A stretch of 22,558 nt of DNA from Flavobacteriaceae bacterium. Lineage in GTDB: Bacteria; Bacteroidota; Bacteroidia; Flavobacteriales; Flavobacteriaceae. Below the pieces are notes generated by a model. The model searched no databases and was not told where the DNA came from. It saw only the letters and a program-made list of their open reading frames with translations. Position 1 is the stretch's first letter; the number at the start of each line of letters is the position of its first letter. Below are positions 8,228-17,191 of this stretch, piece after piece. The translations under genes were made by a program, and so were the position numbers. The DNA is taken from positions 1 through 22,558 of the forward strand of contig JAQWFV010000168.1 of assembly GCA_029238555.1 (NCBI GenBank). Direction: 5' to 3'.

Positions 8228-8689
8228 TTGAGCAAAGAACAAACCATAGATTACACGCTTAGAACCACTTGGCAAGCTGTGAGCAAGATGTATAATGAAG
8301 AGGCCAAAAATTTTGGCACCACTATGACACTTGGGTTTACACTCTTGAGTATTGATCCAAAAACAGGAACTCCCTCAACTGCCCTCGGTCCAAATATGGG
8401 TATTGAAGCGACAAGCTTATCTAGAATATTAAAGACCTTAGAGGAAAGAGGTTTTATAGAAAGAAAACCAAACCCTGAAGATGGAAGAGGTGTTTTAATT
8501 CACCTTACAACTACTGGACTTGAAAAGAGGAATATCTCTAAGCAAGTGGTCATAAAATTCAATGGAGTGATAGAGAACGCTGTGAGCAAATCTCAGTTAA
8601 AGGCGTTTTATGAGGTCACTGATACCATTAATGAGCTTATAGCGAACAAAGAAATTTACCAAACAGAAGAAAACAGTATTAAGGCTTAA
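8228..8689 (+). CDS. MarR-family transcriptional regulator, TTG start
   Basis: Winged-helix regulator of 153 aa and the first gene of the fatty-acid operon. The recognition helix region is about residues 57-75 (MGIEATSLSR, then LKTLEERGFIERK) and the wing is about 81-93 (NPEDGRGVLIHLT). The flanking helices form the usual dimer interface. The only usable start that keeps the conserved N-terminal segment (TIDYTLRTTWQAV) is the TTG at 8228: an in-frame stop lies at 8216-8218, and the first ATG (codon 21) would delete the first helix. Only 3 bases separate its stop from fadN. By position and by analogy with fatty-acid regulators it probably controls this operon in response to fatty acids or acyl-CoA. 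Its ligand, and whether it represses or activates, are not visible. Confidence 0.92.
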   Translation: MSKEQTIDYTLRTTWQAVSKMYNEEAKNFGTTMTLGFTLLSIDPKTGTPSTALGPNMGIEATSLSRILKTLEERGFIERKPNPEDGRGVLIHLTTTGLEKRNISKQVVIKFNGVIENAVSKSQLKAFYEVTDTINELIANKEIYQTEENSIKA

Positions 8690-8692
8690 CAT

Positions 8693-11098
8693 ATGAACAA
8701 ACACATTAAAAAAGTTGCAGTCATTGGATCAGGTATTATGGGAAGCGGTATTGCTTGTCATTTTGCCAACATTGGGATAGAAGTTCTTTTATTAGACATT
8801 GTTCCCAATGCCTTGACAGACAAAGAATCTGCCGCAGGCCTAAGTCTATCAGATAAAGTAGTTAGGAATAGACTGGTAAAAGAGGCGCTAGCTGCTTCTT
8901 TAAAATCTAAGCCCTCTCCTATTTACGATCAGAAATTTGCCAATAGAATTTCTGTAGGAAATTTAGAAGATGATCTGGCTAAAATTGCTTCTGTAGATTG
9001 GATTATTGAAGTAGTTGTGGAACGTTTAGACATTAAAAAGCAAGTATTTGAGGCTATTGAAAAGCACAGAAAACCAGGCACGCTTATTACCTCTAATACT
9101 TCTGGTATTCCTATCTCTTTCATGAGTGAGGGACGCTCAGAAGACTTTCAAGCTCATTTCTGTGGCACACACTTTTTTAACCCTGCCCGTTATTTAAAAT
9201 TATTTGAAATTATTCCAGGCCCAAAGACTAAAAAAGAGGTCTTGGATTTCTTAGAAAATTACGGGGAACAATTTCTTGGTAAAACAGCAGTAGTGGCTAA
9301 AGATACTCCAGCTTTTATAGGGAATAGAATCGGTATTTTTAGTATTCAAAGTTTATTCCATACCGTTAAAGCAATGGATATGACTGTAGAGGAGGTAGAC
9401 AAGCTTACGGGTCCAGTGATTGGAAGACCCAAGTCTGCTACCTTTAGAACAGTAGATGTGGTGGGTTTAGACACTTTGGTACATGTAGCTAATGGAATTA
9501 GAGAAAATTGTCCTAATGATGAACAACACGGACTCTTTGCTTTGCCTGATTTTGTAGAAACCCTCATGGAAAACAAATGGTTGGGGAGTAAAACAGGGCA
9601 AGGGTTTTACAAAAAAGAAAAGAAAGCAGATGGAAGCTCAGAAATCCTAAGTCTAGACTTAAACACCCTCGAATACCGATCTAAAAAAAGAGCGTCTTTT
9701 GCTACCTTAGAAGGCACCAAGACCATTGACAATGTAGCAGATAGGTTCCCTGTATTAGTCGCTGGAAAAGATAAAGCTGGAGATTTTTACAGAAAATCTT
9801 TCGGATCGCTCTTTGCCTATGTGTCTCACAGAATCCCTGAAATTTCGGACAGCCTATACAAAATAGACGACGCCATGAAAGCTGGTTTTGGTTGGGAACA
9901 CGGACCATTCGAAATTTGGGATGCCATTGGTTTGGCCAAAGGAATTGAATTGGCAGAGGCGTCTGGACAAAAAGTGGCCTCTTGGGTACACGATATGGTT
10001 GCAGCTGGGAAAACAAGTTTCTATGAAGTAAAGGACGGTGCCACTTATTATTATGAAATATCGGCAAAAGCCTTTGAGAAAAAGCCAGGACAAGACGCCT
10101 TTATTATTTTAGACAATATTAGAGAAAAACCCGCTGTGTACAAAAATGCAGGGGTGGTACTTCACGACATTGGAGATGGTATTTTAAACCTGGAGTTCAG
10201 ATCTAAAATGAATACCATTGGAGGAGAAGTATTACAAGGATTAAATACGGCTGTAGACATTGCTGAAAAGAATTTTCAAGGATTGGTGATTGGAAATCAA
10301 GGACCTAATTTTTCTGTAGGGGCCAATATTGGTATGATTTTCATGATGGCGGTAGAACAGGAATACGACGAGTTAAACATGGCTATTAAAATGTTTCAAG
10401 ATACCATGATGCGAATGCGATACTCCGCTATCCCAACCGTAGCTGCACCTCATGGAATGACCTTTGGAGGTGGCTGTGAATTATCGCTTCATGCAGACAA
10501 AGTAGTGGCCGCTGCAGAAACCTATATAGGCTTAGTAGAGTTTGGTATTGGTGTAATCCCTGGTGGTGGTGGAACCAAAGAAATGACTCTAAGGGCTTCA
10601 GATACTTTTAAGAAAAATGATGTAGAGCTCAATGTTCTTCAAGAGTATTTCTTAACCATAGGAATGGCCAAAGTAGCCACCTCTGCATACGAAGCCTTCG
10701 ATACAGGAATTTTACAAAAAGGTAAAGACACTGTGGTGGTGAATAAAGACAGACAAATAGCCACAGCAAAAGCTTACGCCAAGCTCATGGCAGAATCTGG
10801 GTATTCACAACCCGCTAAGAGAAATGATATAAAAGTACTTGGAAAGCAAGCACTTGGAATGTTTCTAGTAGGAACAGATGCCATGCAAGCAGGTAAATAT
10901 ATTTCAGAGCACGATCAAAAAATGGCCAACAAATTGGCTTACGTTATGGCAGGTGGAGATCTTTCTGAACCTACTTTAGTCAGCGAACAATATTTATTAG
11001 ACCTAGAAAGAGAAGCTTTCTTATCTCTTTGTACGGAACGAAAAACCCTAGAGCGTATTCAACACATGCTAAAAGTAGGAAAACCTTTAAGAAACTAA
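8693..11098 (+). CDS. fadN: 3-hydroxyacyl-CoA dehydrogenase / enoyl-CoA hydratase (FadN type)
   Basis: Bifunctional beta-oxidation enzyme (801 aa) that hydrates enoyl-CoA and oxidises 3-hydroxyacyl-CoA with NAD. The dehydrogenase comes first: GSGIMG (12-17) is the dinucleotide loop, Asp35 ends the second strand, and the catalytic pair His160 (GTHFFNP) and Glu172 is spaced as in E. coli FadB (His450/Glu462). The hydratase/isomerase-fold domain follows at about 490-690, with both active-site glutamates, Glu596 (GGGCE) and Glu616 (LVEFG), 20 residues apart as in FadB. This domain order is the reverse of FadB and the same as Bacillus subtilis FadN (789 aa). The gene lies between marR and fadA with gaps of 3 and 8 bases, so co-transcription is very likely. 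Confidence 0.95.
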   Translation: MNKHIKKVAVIGSGIMGSGIACHFANIGIEVLLLDIVPNALTDKESAAGLSLSDKVVRNRLVKEALAASLKSKPSPIYDQKFANRISVGNLEDDLAKIASVDWIIEVVVERLDIKKQVFEAIEKHRKPGTLITSNTSGIPISFMSEGRSEDFQAHFCGTHFFNPARYLKLFEIIPGPKTKKEVLDFLENYGEQFLGKTAVVAKDTPAFIGNRIGIFSIQSLFHTVKAMDMTVEEVDKLTGPVIGRPKSATFRTVDVVGLDTLVHVANGIRENCPNDEQHGLFALPDFVETLMENKWLGSKTGQGFYKKEKKADGSSEILSLDLNTLEYRSKKRASFATLEGTKTIDNVADRFPVLVAGKDKAGDFYRKSFGSLFAYVSHRIPEISDSLYKIDDAMKAGFGWEHGPFEIWDAIGLAKGIELAEASGQKVASWVHDMVAAGKTSFYEVKDGATYYYEISAKAFEKKPGQDAFIILDNIREKPAVYKNAGVVLHDIGDGILNLEFRSKMNTIGGEVLQGLNTAVDIAEKNFQGLVIGNQGPNFSVGANIGMIFMMAVEQEYDELNMAIKMFQDTMMRMRYSAIPTVAAPHGMTFGGGCELSLHADKVVAAAETYIGLVEFGIGVIPGGGGTKEMTLRASDTFKKNDVELNVLQEYFLTIGMAKVATSAYEAFDTGILQKGKDTVVVNKDRQIATAKAYAKLMAESGYSQPAKRNDIKVLGKQALGMFLVGTDAMQAGKYISEHDQKMANKLAYVMAGGDLSEPTLVSEQYLLDLEREAFLSLCTERKTLERIQHMLKVGKPLRN

Positions 11099-11106
11099 TC
11101 AGACTT

Positions 11107-12297
11107 ATGAAAACAGCATATATAGTTAAAGCGTATAGAACAGCCGTTGGTAAAGCACCTAAAGGGGTTTTTAGATTTAAAAGACCAGATGAATTGGCCG
11201 CAGAAACCTTAGAACATATGTTCAAAGAGCTTCCTGATTTAGACAAAACTAGAATAGACGACGTCATGGTGGGTAACGCCATGCCAGAGGCTGAACAAGG
11301 GTTAAATATGGCGAGACTCATTTCATTAATGGGTCTTAAAATTGAAGATGTTCCTGGGGTCACCGTCAATAGGTATTGTGCCTCTGGAATTGAAACCATT
11401 GGAATTGCCACCGCAAAAATTCAATCTGGAATGGCAGATTGTATTATTGCTGGGGGCGCAGAGAGTATGAGCTATATTCCTATGGGGGGTTATAAACCTA
11501 CTCCAGACTACGCACTTGCCAAAGACGGTCATGAAGATTATTATTGGGGAATGGGCTTAACAGCAGAGGCGGTTGCCAATGAATTTAATATCTCTCGAGA
11601 AGACCAAGATGCCTTTGCATTTTCTTCTCATGAGAAAGCGCTAAAAGCGCAAGCAGATGGAAAATTCAAGGACCAAATTGTCCCCATTACTATCGAAGAA
11701 ACCTTTTTAGATGACGCTGGTAAAAAATCAGTGAAATCCTACACAGTGACCCAAGATGAAGGCCCTAGAAAAGGAACCAATATTGGCGCTTTATCTAAAT
11801 TGAGACCTGTGTTTGCTGCAGACGGATCGGTAACCGCTGGAAACTCCTCACAGATGAGTGATGGCGCTGCCTTTGTATTGGTAATGAGTGAAGAAATGGT
11901 CAAAGAATTAAATTTGGAACCCATTGCTAGAATGGTCAATTATGCAGCGGCAGGAGTACCACCAAGAATTATGGGTATTGGTCCCGTAAAAGCCATTCCA
12001 AAAGCATTAAAACAAGCTGGATTGTCTCAAAATGATATTGAACTCATAGAATTAAATGAAGCTTTTGCCTCTCAATCATTAGCAGTGATTAGAGAATTAG
12101 ACCTGAATCCAGATATGATCAATGTCAATGGAGGCGCTATTGCCTTAGGACACCCTCTAGGGTGTACCGGCGCAAAACTTTCTGTCCAATTATTTAGTGA
12201 AATGAGGGATAGAAAAATGCAGGGTAAATACGGTATGGTGACCATGTGTGTGGGAACAGGACAAGGTGCCGCCGGAATATTTGAATTTTTAAATTAA
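11107..12297 (+). CDS. fadA: Acetyl-CoA C-acyltransferase (3-ketoacyl-CoA thiolase)
   Basis: Cleaves 3-ketoacyl-CoA with CoA to acetyl-CoA and a shortened acyl-CoA, the last step of each beta-oxidation turn (396 aa). The thiolase catalytic set is complete: nucleophile Cys91 in NRYCASG, His349 in GHPLGCTGA, and the second Cys381 in MCVGTGQG. The length fits the family (B. subtilis FadA is 391 aa). The ATG at 11107 (MKTAYIVKAYRTAVGK) is a normal thiolase N-terminus; the frame is open further upstream but that part overlaps fadN. A degradative rather than biosynthetic role is inferred from its place between fadN and fadE. Confidence 0.95.
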   Translation: MKTAYIVKAYRTAVGKAPKGVFRFKRPDELAAETLEHMFKELPDLDKTRIDDVMVGNAMPEAEQGLNMARLISLMGLKIEDVPGVTVNRYCASGIETIGIATAKIQSGMADCIIAGGAESMSYIPMGGYKPTPDYALAKDGHEDYYWGMGLTAEAVANEFNISREDQDAFAFSSHEKALKAQADGKFKDQIVPITIEETFLDDAGKKSVKSYTVTQDEGPRKGTNIGALSKLRPVFAADGSVTAGNSSQMSDGAAFVLVMSEEMVKELNLEPIARMVNYAAAGVPPRIMGIGPVKAIPKALKQAGLSQNDIELIELNEAFASQSLAVIRELDLNPDMINVNGGAIALGHPLGCTGAKLSVQLFSEMRDRKMQGKYGMVTMCVGTGQGAAGIFEFLN

Positions 12298-12318
12298 AAC
12301 ATTAATAAACTTCCTATT

Positions 12319-14127
12319 ATGAGTGCAACAGAACAACATGAATTGTTACGCGGAGGGCAGTTCTTAGTAAAAGAAACCGCTTGTGAAGATGTTTTTACCT
12401 TAGAGGACCTAAGCGAAGAACAAAAAATGATGCGTGATAGTACCAAAGAGTTTGTAGACAAAGAGCTATGGGCACATTGGGAAAGATTTGAAAAAAAAGA
12501 CTACGCCTTCACTGAAGAAACCATGCGTAAAGCAGGTGAAATGGGTCTTTTAGGCGTAGCAGTACCAGAACAATACGGTGGTTTAGGAATGGGGTTTGTA
12601 TCTACCATGCTGGTATGTGATTACATCTCTGGAGCCACAGGATCTTTTAGTACTGCCTTTGGAGCGCATACTGGAATTGGAACCATGCCCATTACGCTAT
12701 ATGGTACGGAAGCACAAAAGCAAAAATATGTACCCAGATTGGCTTCTGGTGAATGGTTTGGTGCCTACTGCTTAACAGAGCCAGGCGCAGGATCAGATGC
12801 AAACTCTGGTAAAACAAAAGCAGTTTTATCTGAAGATGGAAGCCACTACCTTATATCAGGGCAAAAAATGTGGATTTCCAATGCCGGTTTCTGTAATATG
12901 TTTATAGTCTTTGCCCGTATAGAAGACGACAAAAATATTACTGGTTTCATTGTAGAAAACGATGCCTCGAATGGAATTAGCATGGGAGATGAAGAGAAGA
13001 AATTAGGAATTCACTCCTCTTCTACCCGTCAGGTATTTTTTACAGACACTAAAGTACCGGTAGAAAACATGCTCTCAGAGAGAGGAAATGGTTTTAAAAT
13101 TGCCATGAATGCACTGAATGTAGGTAGAATAAAATTAGCAGCAGCTTGTTTAGACGCTCAGAGAAGAATTATTAAAGAGGCTGTAAACTATGCCAATGAA
13201 CGCGTTCAATTTAAGACCCCTATTGTAAATTTTGGGGCTATTAAAACCAAATTGGCTGCCATGGCCACCAATACCTATGCAGATGAATCTGCTTCTTACA
13301 GGGCGGCTAAGAATATTGAAGACAGAATTGCCCTTAGAGAAGCCGCAGGAAATACACACCAAGAAGCAGAATTAAAAGGGGTGGAAGAATACGCCATTGA
13401 GTGTTCTATCTTAAAAGTAGCAGTTTCTGAAGATGTACAAGCTTGTTCAGATGAGGGGATTCAAATATTTGGTGGAATGGGCTTTAGTGCAGACACTCCT
13501 ATGGAGTCTGCCTGGAGAGATGCTAGAATATCTAGAATTTATGAGGGAACCAACGAAATTAATAGAATGTTAGCCGTTGGTATGTTGGTCAAAAAAGCCA
13601 TGAAGGGGCATGTAGACCTATTGGGTCCAGCAACTGCAGTTGGTGAAGAGCTCATGGGAATTCCATCTTTTGACACGCCAGATTACAGCGCCTTATTCGC
13701 AGAAGAAAAAGACATTATTAAGCGACTTAAAAAAGTGTTCTTAATGGTTGCAGGATCTGCCGTACAAAAATTTGGACCAGATCTAGAGTCTCATCAGCAA
13801 ATGTTAATGGCTGCAGCAGACATTCTTATAGAAGTGTATATGGCGGAATCTACCCTACTCAGAACAGAGAAGAATGCCAAACGTTTTGGAGAAGACGCTC
13901 AAAAAACACAAATTGCCATGACGCAATTATACCTGTATAGGGCCGTAGAAATTGTTCAATCTAAAGGAAAAGAAGCCATTATTTCTTTTGCAGAGGGAGA
14001 CGAACAACGCATGATGCTCATGGGACTTAAGCGTTTTACGAAATACACCAATTATCCAAATATAGTAGCCCTTACAAATCTCATTGCAGATCAAGTGGCC
14101 ACAGACAATGGATACCGCTTTGACTAA
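12319..14127 (+). CDS. fadE: Acyl-CoA dehydrogenase (FadE, long C-terminal form)
   Basis: FAD enzyme that introduces the 2,3-double bond into acyl-CoA, the first step of the beta-oxidation turn (602 aa). The core covers about residues 25-430. It carries LTEPGAGSD (152-160) in the middle domain and the motif RIYEGTNEINR, with Glu409 as probable catalytic base. The C-terminal ~170 residues form an extra helical domain as in VLCAD, ACAD9 and B. subtilis FadE (594 aa), not the ~380-aa short form. Electrons would go to an electron-transfer flavoprotein, which is not in this window. It is the last gene of the operon, 21 bases after fadA, and is followed by a strong terminator. Confidence 0.95.
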   Translation: MSATEQHELLRGGQFLVKETACEDVFTLEDLSEEQKMMRDSTKEFVDKELWAHWERFEKKDYAFTEETMRKAGEMGLLGVAVPEQYGGLGMGFVSTMLVCDYISGATGSFSTAFGAHTGIGTMPITLYGTEAQKQKYVPRLASGEWFGAYCLTEPGAGSDANSGKTKAVLSEDGSHYLISGQKMWISNAGFCNMFIVFARIEDDKNITGFIVENDASNGISMGDEEKKLGIHSSSTRQVFFTDTKVPVENMLSERGNGFKIAMNALNVGRIKLAAACLDAQRRIIKEAVNYANERVQFKTPIVNFGAIKTKLAAMATNTYADESASYRAAKNIEDRIALREAAGNTHQEAELKGVEEYAIECSILKVAVSEDVQACSDEGIQIFGGMGFSADTPMESAWRDARISRIYEGTNEINRMLAVGMLVKKAMKGHVDLLGPATAVGEELMGIPSFDTPDYSALFAEEKDIIKRLKKVFLMVAGSAVQKFGPDLESHQQMLMAAADILIEVYMAESTLLRTEKNAKRFGEDAQKTQIAMTQLYLYRAVEIVQSKGKEAIISFAEGDEQRMMLMGLKRFTKYTNYPNIVALTNLIADQVATDNGYRFD

Positions 14128-14179
14128 ACGCTTTTAAAGCAATACATATTTATTATTGGTTTTTATATTTTATGTATGT

Positions 14180-14209
14180 AGCGCCACCCTTCGGGTGGCG
14201 CTTTTTTTT
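14180..14209 (+). terminator. Strong Rho-independent terminator ending the fad operon
   Basis: A perfect GC-rich stem of 9-10 bp (AGCGCCACCC paired with GGGTGGCGCT, 14180-14202) closes on a very short loop and runs into eight T (14202-14209). With the terminator at 8073-8110 it delimits marR-fadN-fadA-fadE as one unit. Confidence 0.95.
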
Positions 14210-14269
14210 ACCCCCTACACCCATCATTATTAGCCGTTTTAACTTAATTTAGAGGCTTTAGAAATTTCT

Positions 14270-15709
14270 ATGAAAGCACCTATATTAAATAGCGTTTACG
14301 CTGCAGAAGACTTCCAAACAAAAGGACACCAAATGGTAGATCTTTTAAGTAAACACTTAAAAGCAGCTCAAAAGAGCACCCATAAAACCATCCCATATAC
14401 AGACCCTGAAACAGAGCGTCAATTCTGGCAACAATACCCAGAAAAGCAAGATTTTCAAACCTTGGTTCAGGACCTTATTGACCGCTCAATACACGTGCAC
14501 CAACCCAAATACATTGGTCACCAAGTAGCCCCTCCGGCTCCTATTACAGCAGTATCTTCCATGCTCACCTCTTTTTTAAACAATGGATCTGCGGTCTATG
14601 AAATGGGTATAGCCAATACGGCCATAGAACGTATTGTAACAGATCAATTGTGTGCACAATTAGGCTTTGACACCCATGCAAGGGGTTTTCTTACCTCTGG
14701 AGGCACTCTAGCAAACCTGACCGCTTTGCTCGCTGCTAGAAGTGTTAAAGACGGAACAGGCGTCTGGAAAAATGGACATGAGGAATCTCTAGGTATTCTA
14801 GTTTGTGAAGAAGCACATTACTGTGTAGATCGTGCCGCAAGAATAATGGGTCTAGGAGATAAAGGCATTTTAAAAGTCCCCGCAACAATAAATTACGCTA
14901 TGGATACCAAAGCTTTAGAGGCCACTTTAGAAAAGGCCAAACAAGCGGGTATTCAGGTGTTTGCCATTGTAGGGAGTGCACCTTCTACCGCTACTGGAAT
15001 CATAGATCCCTTAGACAAAATTGCTTCTTTTGCTCAAAAGCACGGGCTGTGGTTTCATGTAGACGCTGCCCATGGCGGCGCAGCCATTTACGCCCAACAC
15101 TTTAAACAAGATTTAGCGGGTATAGAAAAAGCAGATTCGGTAGCCATAGACGGCCATAAAATGATGATGATGCCCGCATTGACCACCGCCCTATTATTTA
15201 AAAACGGTTCACACAGTTACCAGACCTTCAGTCAGAAAGCAGATTATTTATTGTCAGATGCAGATCATGAGGATTGGTACAATATGGCCAAGCGCACCTT
15301 TGAGTGCACCAAAAGCATGATGTCTATTCATTGGTTTGTATTACTAAACCAATACGGCCCCTCAGTGTTCGATGAATTTGTAACTAAGCTTTACCAAATG
15401 GGGCGCCAATTTGCAGCAATTATTCAAAAAGATCCGGATTTTGAATTGGCCTTAGAACCGCAGACCAATATTGTCTGTTTTAGAATGGTACAAAAGCAGC
15501 TTTCTAAGCAAGCACTCAACACCTTAAACGAGCGCTTGAGATTTGCCTTGGTTCAAGAAGGGTCCTTTTATATTGTTCAGACAAAACTCAGAGGTACGCA
15601 TTACCTCAGGGTGACGATTATGAACCCAAAAACAGATCCAGACACCTTAAGCGATTTATTGATCTATTTAAAAGAATTGGCTAAACCTATTCTTCAGAAC
15701 CTTACATAA
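14270..15709 (+). CDS. PLP-dependent group II amino-acid decarboxylase, substrate unknown
   Basis: Fold-type I PLP enzyme of the group II decarboxylase family (aromatic amino acid, glutamate, 2,4-diaminobutyrate and cysteine-sulfinate decarboxylases); 479 aa, the normal length. The PLP-stacking His183 is in EEAHYCVD. Asp265 in HVDAAHGGAA pairs with the pyridine nitrogen. The Schiff-base lysine is Lys297 in DGHKMMMM. The run of four Met after the lysine differs from the HKW of aromatic decarboxylases and is nearer to the HKMM of cysteine-sulfinate/GAD-like enzymes. I cannot assign the substrate. The enzyme has no signal peptide and is probably cytoplasmic. It stands apart from the fad operon behind a terminator, with its own likely promoter in 14210-14269, where I see no full TAnnTTTG box. 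Confidence 0.88.
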   Translation: MKAPILNSVYAAEDFQTKGHQMVDLLSKHLKAAQKSTHKTIPYTDPETERQFWQQYPEKQDFQTLVQDLIDRSIHVHQPKYIGHQVAPPAPITAVSSMLTSFLNNGSAVYEMGIANTAIERIVTDQLCAQLGFDTHARGFLTSGGTLANLTALLAARSVKDGTGVWKNGHEESLGILVCEEAHYCVDRAARIMGLGDKGILKVPATINYAMDTKALEATLEKAKQAGIQVFAIVGSAPSTATGIIDPLDKIASFAQKHGLWFHVDAAHGGAAIYAQHFKQDLAGIEKADSVAIDGHKMMMMPALTTALLFKNGSHSYQTFSQKADYLLSDADHEDWYNMAKRTFECTKSMMSIHWFVLLNQYGPSVFDEFVTKLYQMGRQFAAIIQKDPDFELALEPQTNIVCFRMVQKQLSKQALNTLNERLRFALVQEGSFYIVQTKLRGTHYLRVTIMNPKTDPDTLSDLLIYLKELAKPILQNLT

Positions 15710-15760
15710 ATCCCTTAATAATTGTATTTTTAGTTTTTAGAAAATCAAATCACCCATACC

Positions 15761-17128
15761 ATGAAAAACCAAACCATCTCTTTCAAAGTACCATTTTTCA
15801 CTTTATTATCGCTAGTCTTTTTTGGGATCAGTACGTCAAATGTACAAGCGCAGACAGACCAAGACATCTATTCGATTATAGACCAAGTATCTGCAACGCG
15901 CATTGAAAAAGATATTACCAGCCTGGTTAATTTTGGTACCAGACATACCTTATCAGACACCCTTTCCAACAAAACAGGGATTGGAGCAGCCAGAAGGTGG
16001 ATTAAAAAAAGTTTTGAAAATACCGCTGCCAATTGTGGCGATTGTTTGGAAGTGTTTTACCAAGGGAATTTAGTTAAGAAAGGTACTAATGGTAGAATCG
16101 TTAAAGACGTTAATATTGTAAATGTAGTAGCCATTCAACGCGGCACTAAAAACCCCAATAAATTTATTATCATGAGTGGAGACATTGACTCCAGAGTCAG
16201 TGACCCAACAGACTACACTTCCACTTCTCCAGGAGCCAATGACAATGCCTCTGGTATGGCTGGAACCTTAGAAGCTGCAAGAGTCTTATCTAAATACCGC
16301 TTTGAGAACAGTATTATCTATGTAGGTCTTTCTGGCGAGGAACAAGGATTGTTCGGTGGAAAAGGATTGGCAGCATATGCCAAAGCACAAGGATGGGAAA
16401 TTATTGGGATTTTAAATAATGATATGATTGGAAACATCACAGGGGTAGATGGAACGATTAGCAATACTGATTTTAGAATTTTTTCTGAACCAGTACCCCC
16501 AACAGAAACGGAAAGAGAAAGAAATGCCAGACGTTTCTATGGTGGAGAAGTAGACGGCATTTCCAGACAATTAGCCAGACACATTCACAAGCAAGTCAAA
16601 AAATATATGCCAGAAATGAATCCTATGCTCATCTATAGATTGGATAGATTCGGTAGAGGCGGCCACCACAGACCTTTCAATGACGCCGGTTTTGCTGGGG
16701 TTAGAATCATGGAAGCCCACGAAAACTACACCCAACAACACCAAGATATAAGAGAAGAAGGGGGTATTGCCTATGGCGACGTCCTAGAACATGTAAACTT
16801 TGAATACGCTGCCAAACTCACCGCAGTAAATGCTATTTCTCTAGCCAGTTTGGCATGGGCCCCTACTCCTCCAGAAACAGTGGCCTTAGGGGGTGCAGTG
16901 GCACCAGCAGCCACCTTCTCTTGGGATGCAGTACCAGGCGCTGTAGGATATAAAATTTATTGGAGAGACACGACCTCTCCTACCTGGGATATGTCTAGAA
17001 ATGTGGGGAATGTGACTTCTTTTACCTTAAAAGGAATGGTAGTGGACAACTACTTTTTTGGGGTATCGGCCGTAGGCGCCAACGGACAAGAAAGCGTGGT
17101 GAAATTCCCTAATAAAATTCAACGCTAA
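15761..17128 (+). CDS. Secreted M28-type zinc peptidase with C-terminal fibronectin type III domain
   Basis: Probable exported aminopeptidase (455 aa). A signal peptide spans residues 1-30, with likely cleavage VQA|Q. The M28 core (about 35-360) keeps Asp161 (PGANDNASG), catalytic Glu193 and metal-binding Glu194 (SGEEQG), Asp221 (NNDMIG) and a late His327 (TQQHQD). The first metal ligand, normally His in a GHxDS motif, is Asp141 here (SGDIDSR), so the metal site is altered. Residues ~370-455 form an FnIII-like module (FSWDAVPGAVGYKIYWR). No type IX secretion sorting domain is evident, so a periplasmic or otherwise released protein is more likely. No clear full promoter box is seen in the 51-bp gap before it. 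Metallopeptidase activity is inferred from the family only. Confidence 0.88.
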   Translation: MKNQTISFKVPFFTLLSLVFFGISTSNVQAQTDQDIYSIIDQVSATRIEKDITSLVNFGTRHTLSDTLSNKTGIGAARRWIKKSFENTAANCGDCLEVFYQGNLVKKGTNGRIVKDVNIVNVVAIQRGTKNPNKFIIMSGDIDSRVSDPTDYTSTSPGANDNASGMAGTLEAARVLSKYRFENSIIYVGLSGEEQGLFGGKGLAAYAKAQGWEIIGILNNDMIGNITGVDGTISNTDFRIFSEPVPPTETERERNARRFYGGEVDGISRQLARHIHKQVKKYMPEMNPMLIYRLDRFGRGGHHRPFNDAGFAGVRIMEAHENYTQQHQDIREEGGIAYGDVLEHVNFEYAAKLTAVNAISLASLAWAPTPPETVALGGAVAPAATFSWDAVPGAVGYKIYWRDTTSPTWDMSRNVGNVTSFTLKGMVVDNYFFGVSAVGANGQESVVKFPNKIQR

Positions 17129-17169
17129 ACACGTTTTTCAGTACAATAAATACTTGTTTCAGGCCAATA

Positions 17170-17183
17170 AATTGCATGCAATT
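17170..17183 (+). promoter_or_regulatory. Perfect 14-bp palindrome AATTGCATGCAATT before the thioredoxin-like gene
   Basis: The palindrome ends 8 bases before the ATG at 17192. Its centre TGCATGCA is also the centre of the palindrome at 8178-8189, and I find these as the only two TGCATGCA sites in the window. It may be an operator. It may also be chance. Confidence 0.4.
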
Positions 17184-17191
17184 ACCACTTA

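Noticed and set aside
11029..11106. Extended fadA start inside fadN
   Set aside because: It would overlap fadN by 70 bases and add a basic, unrelated stretch before the normal thiolase N-terminus at 11107.
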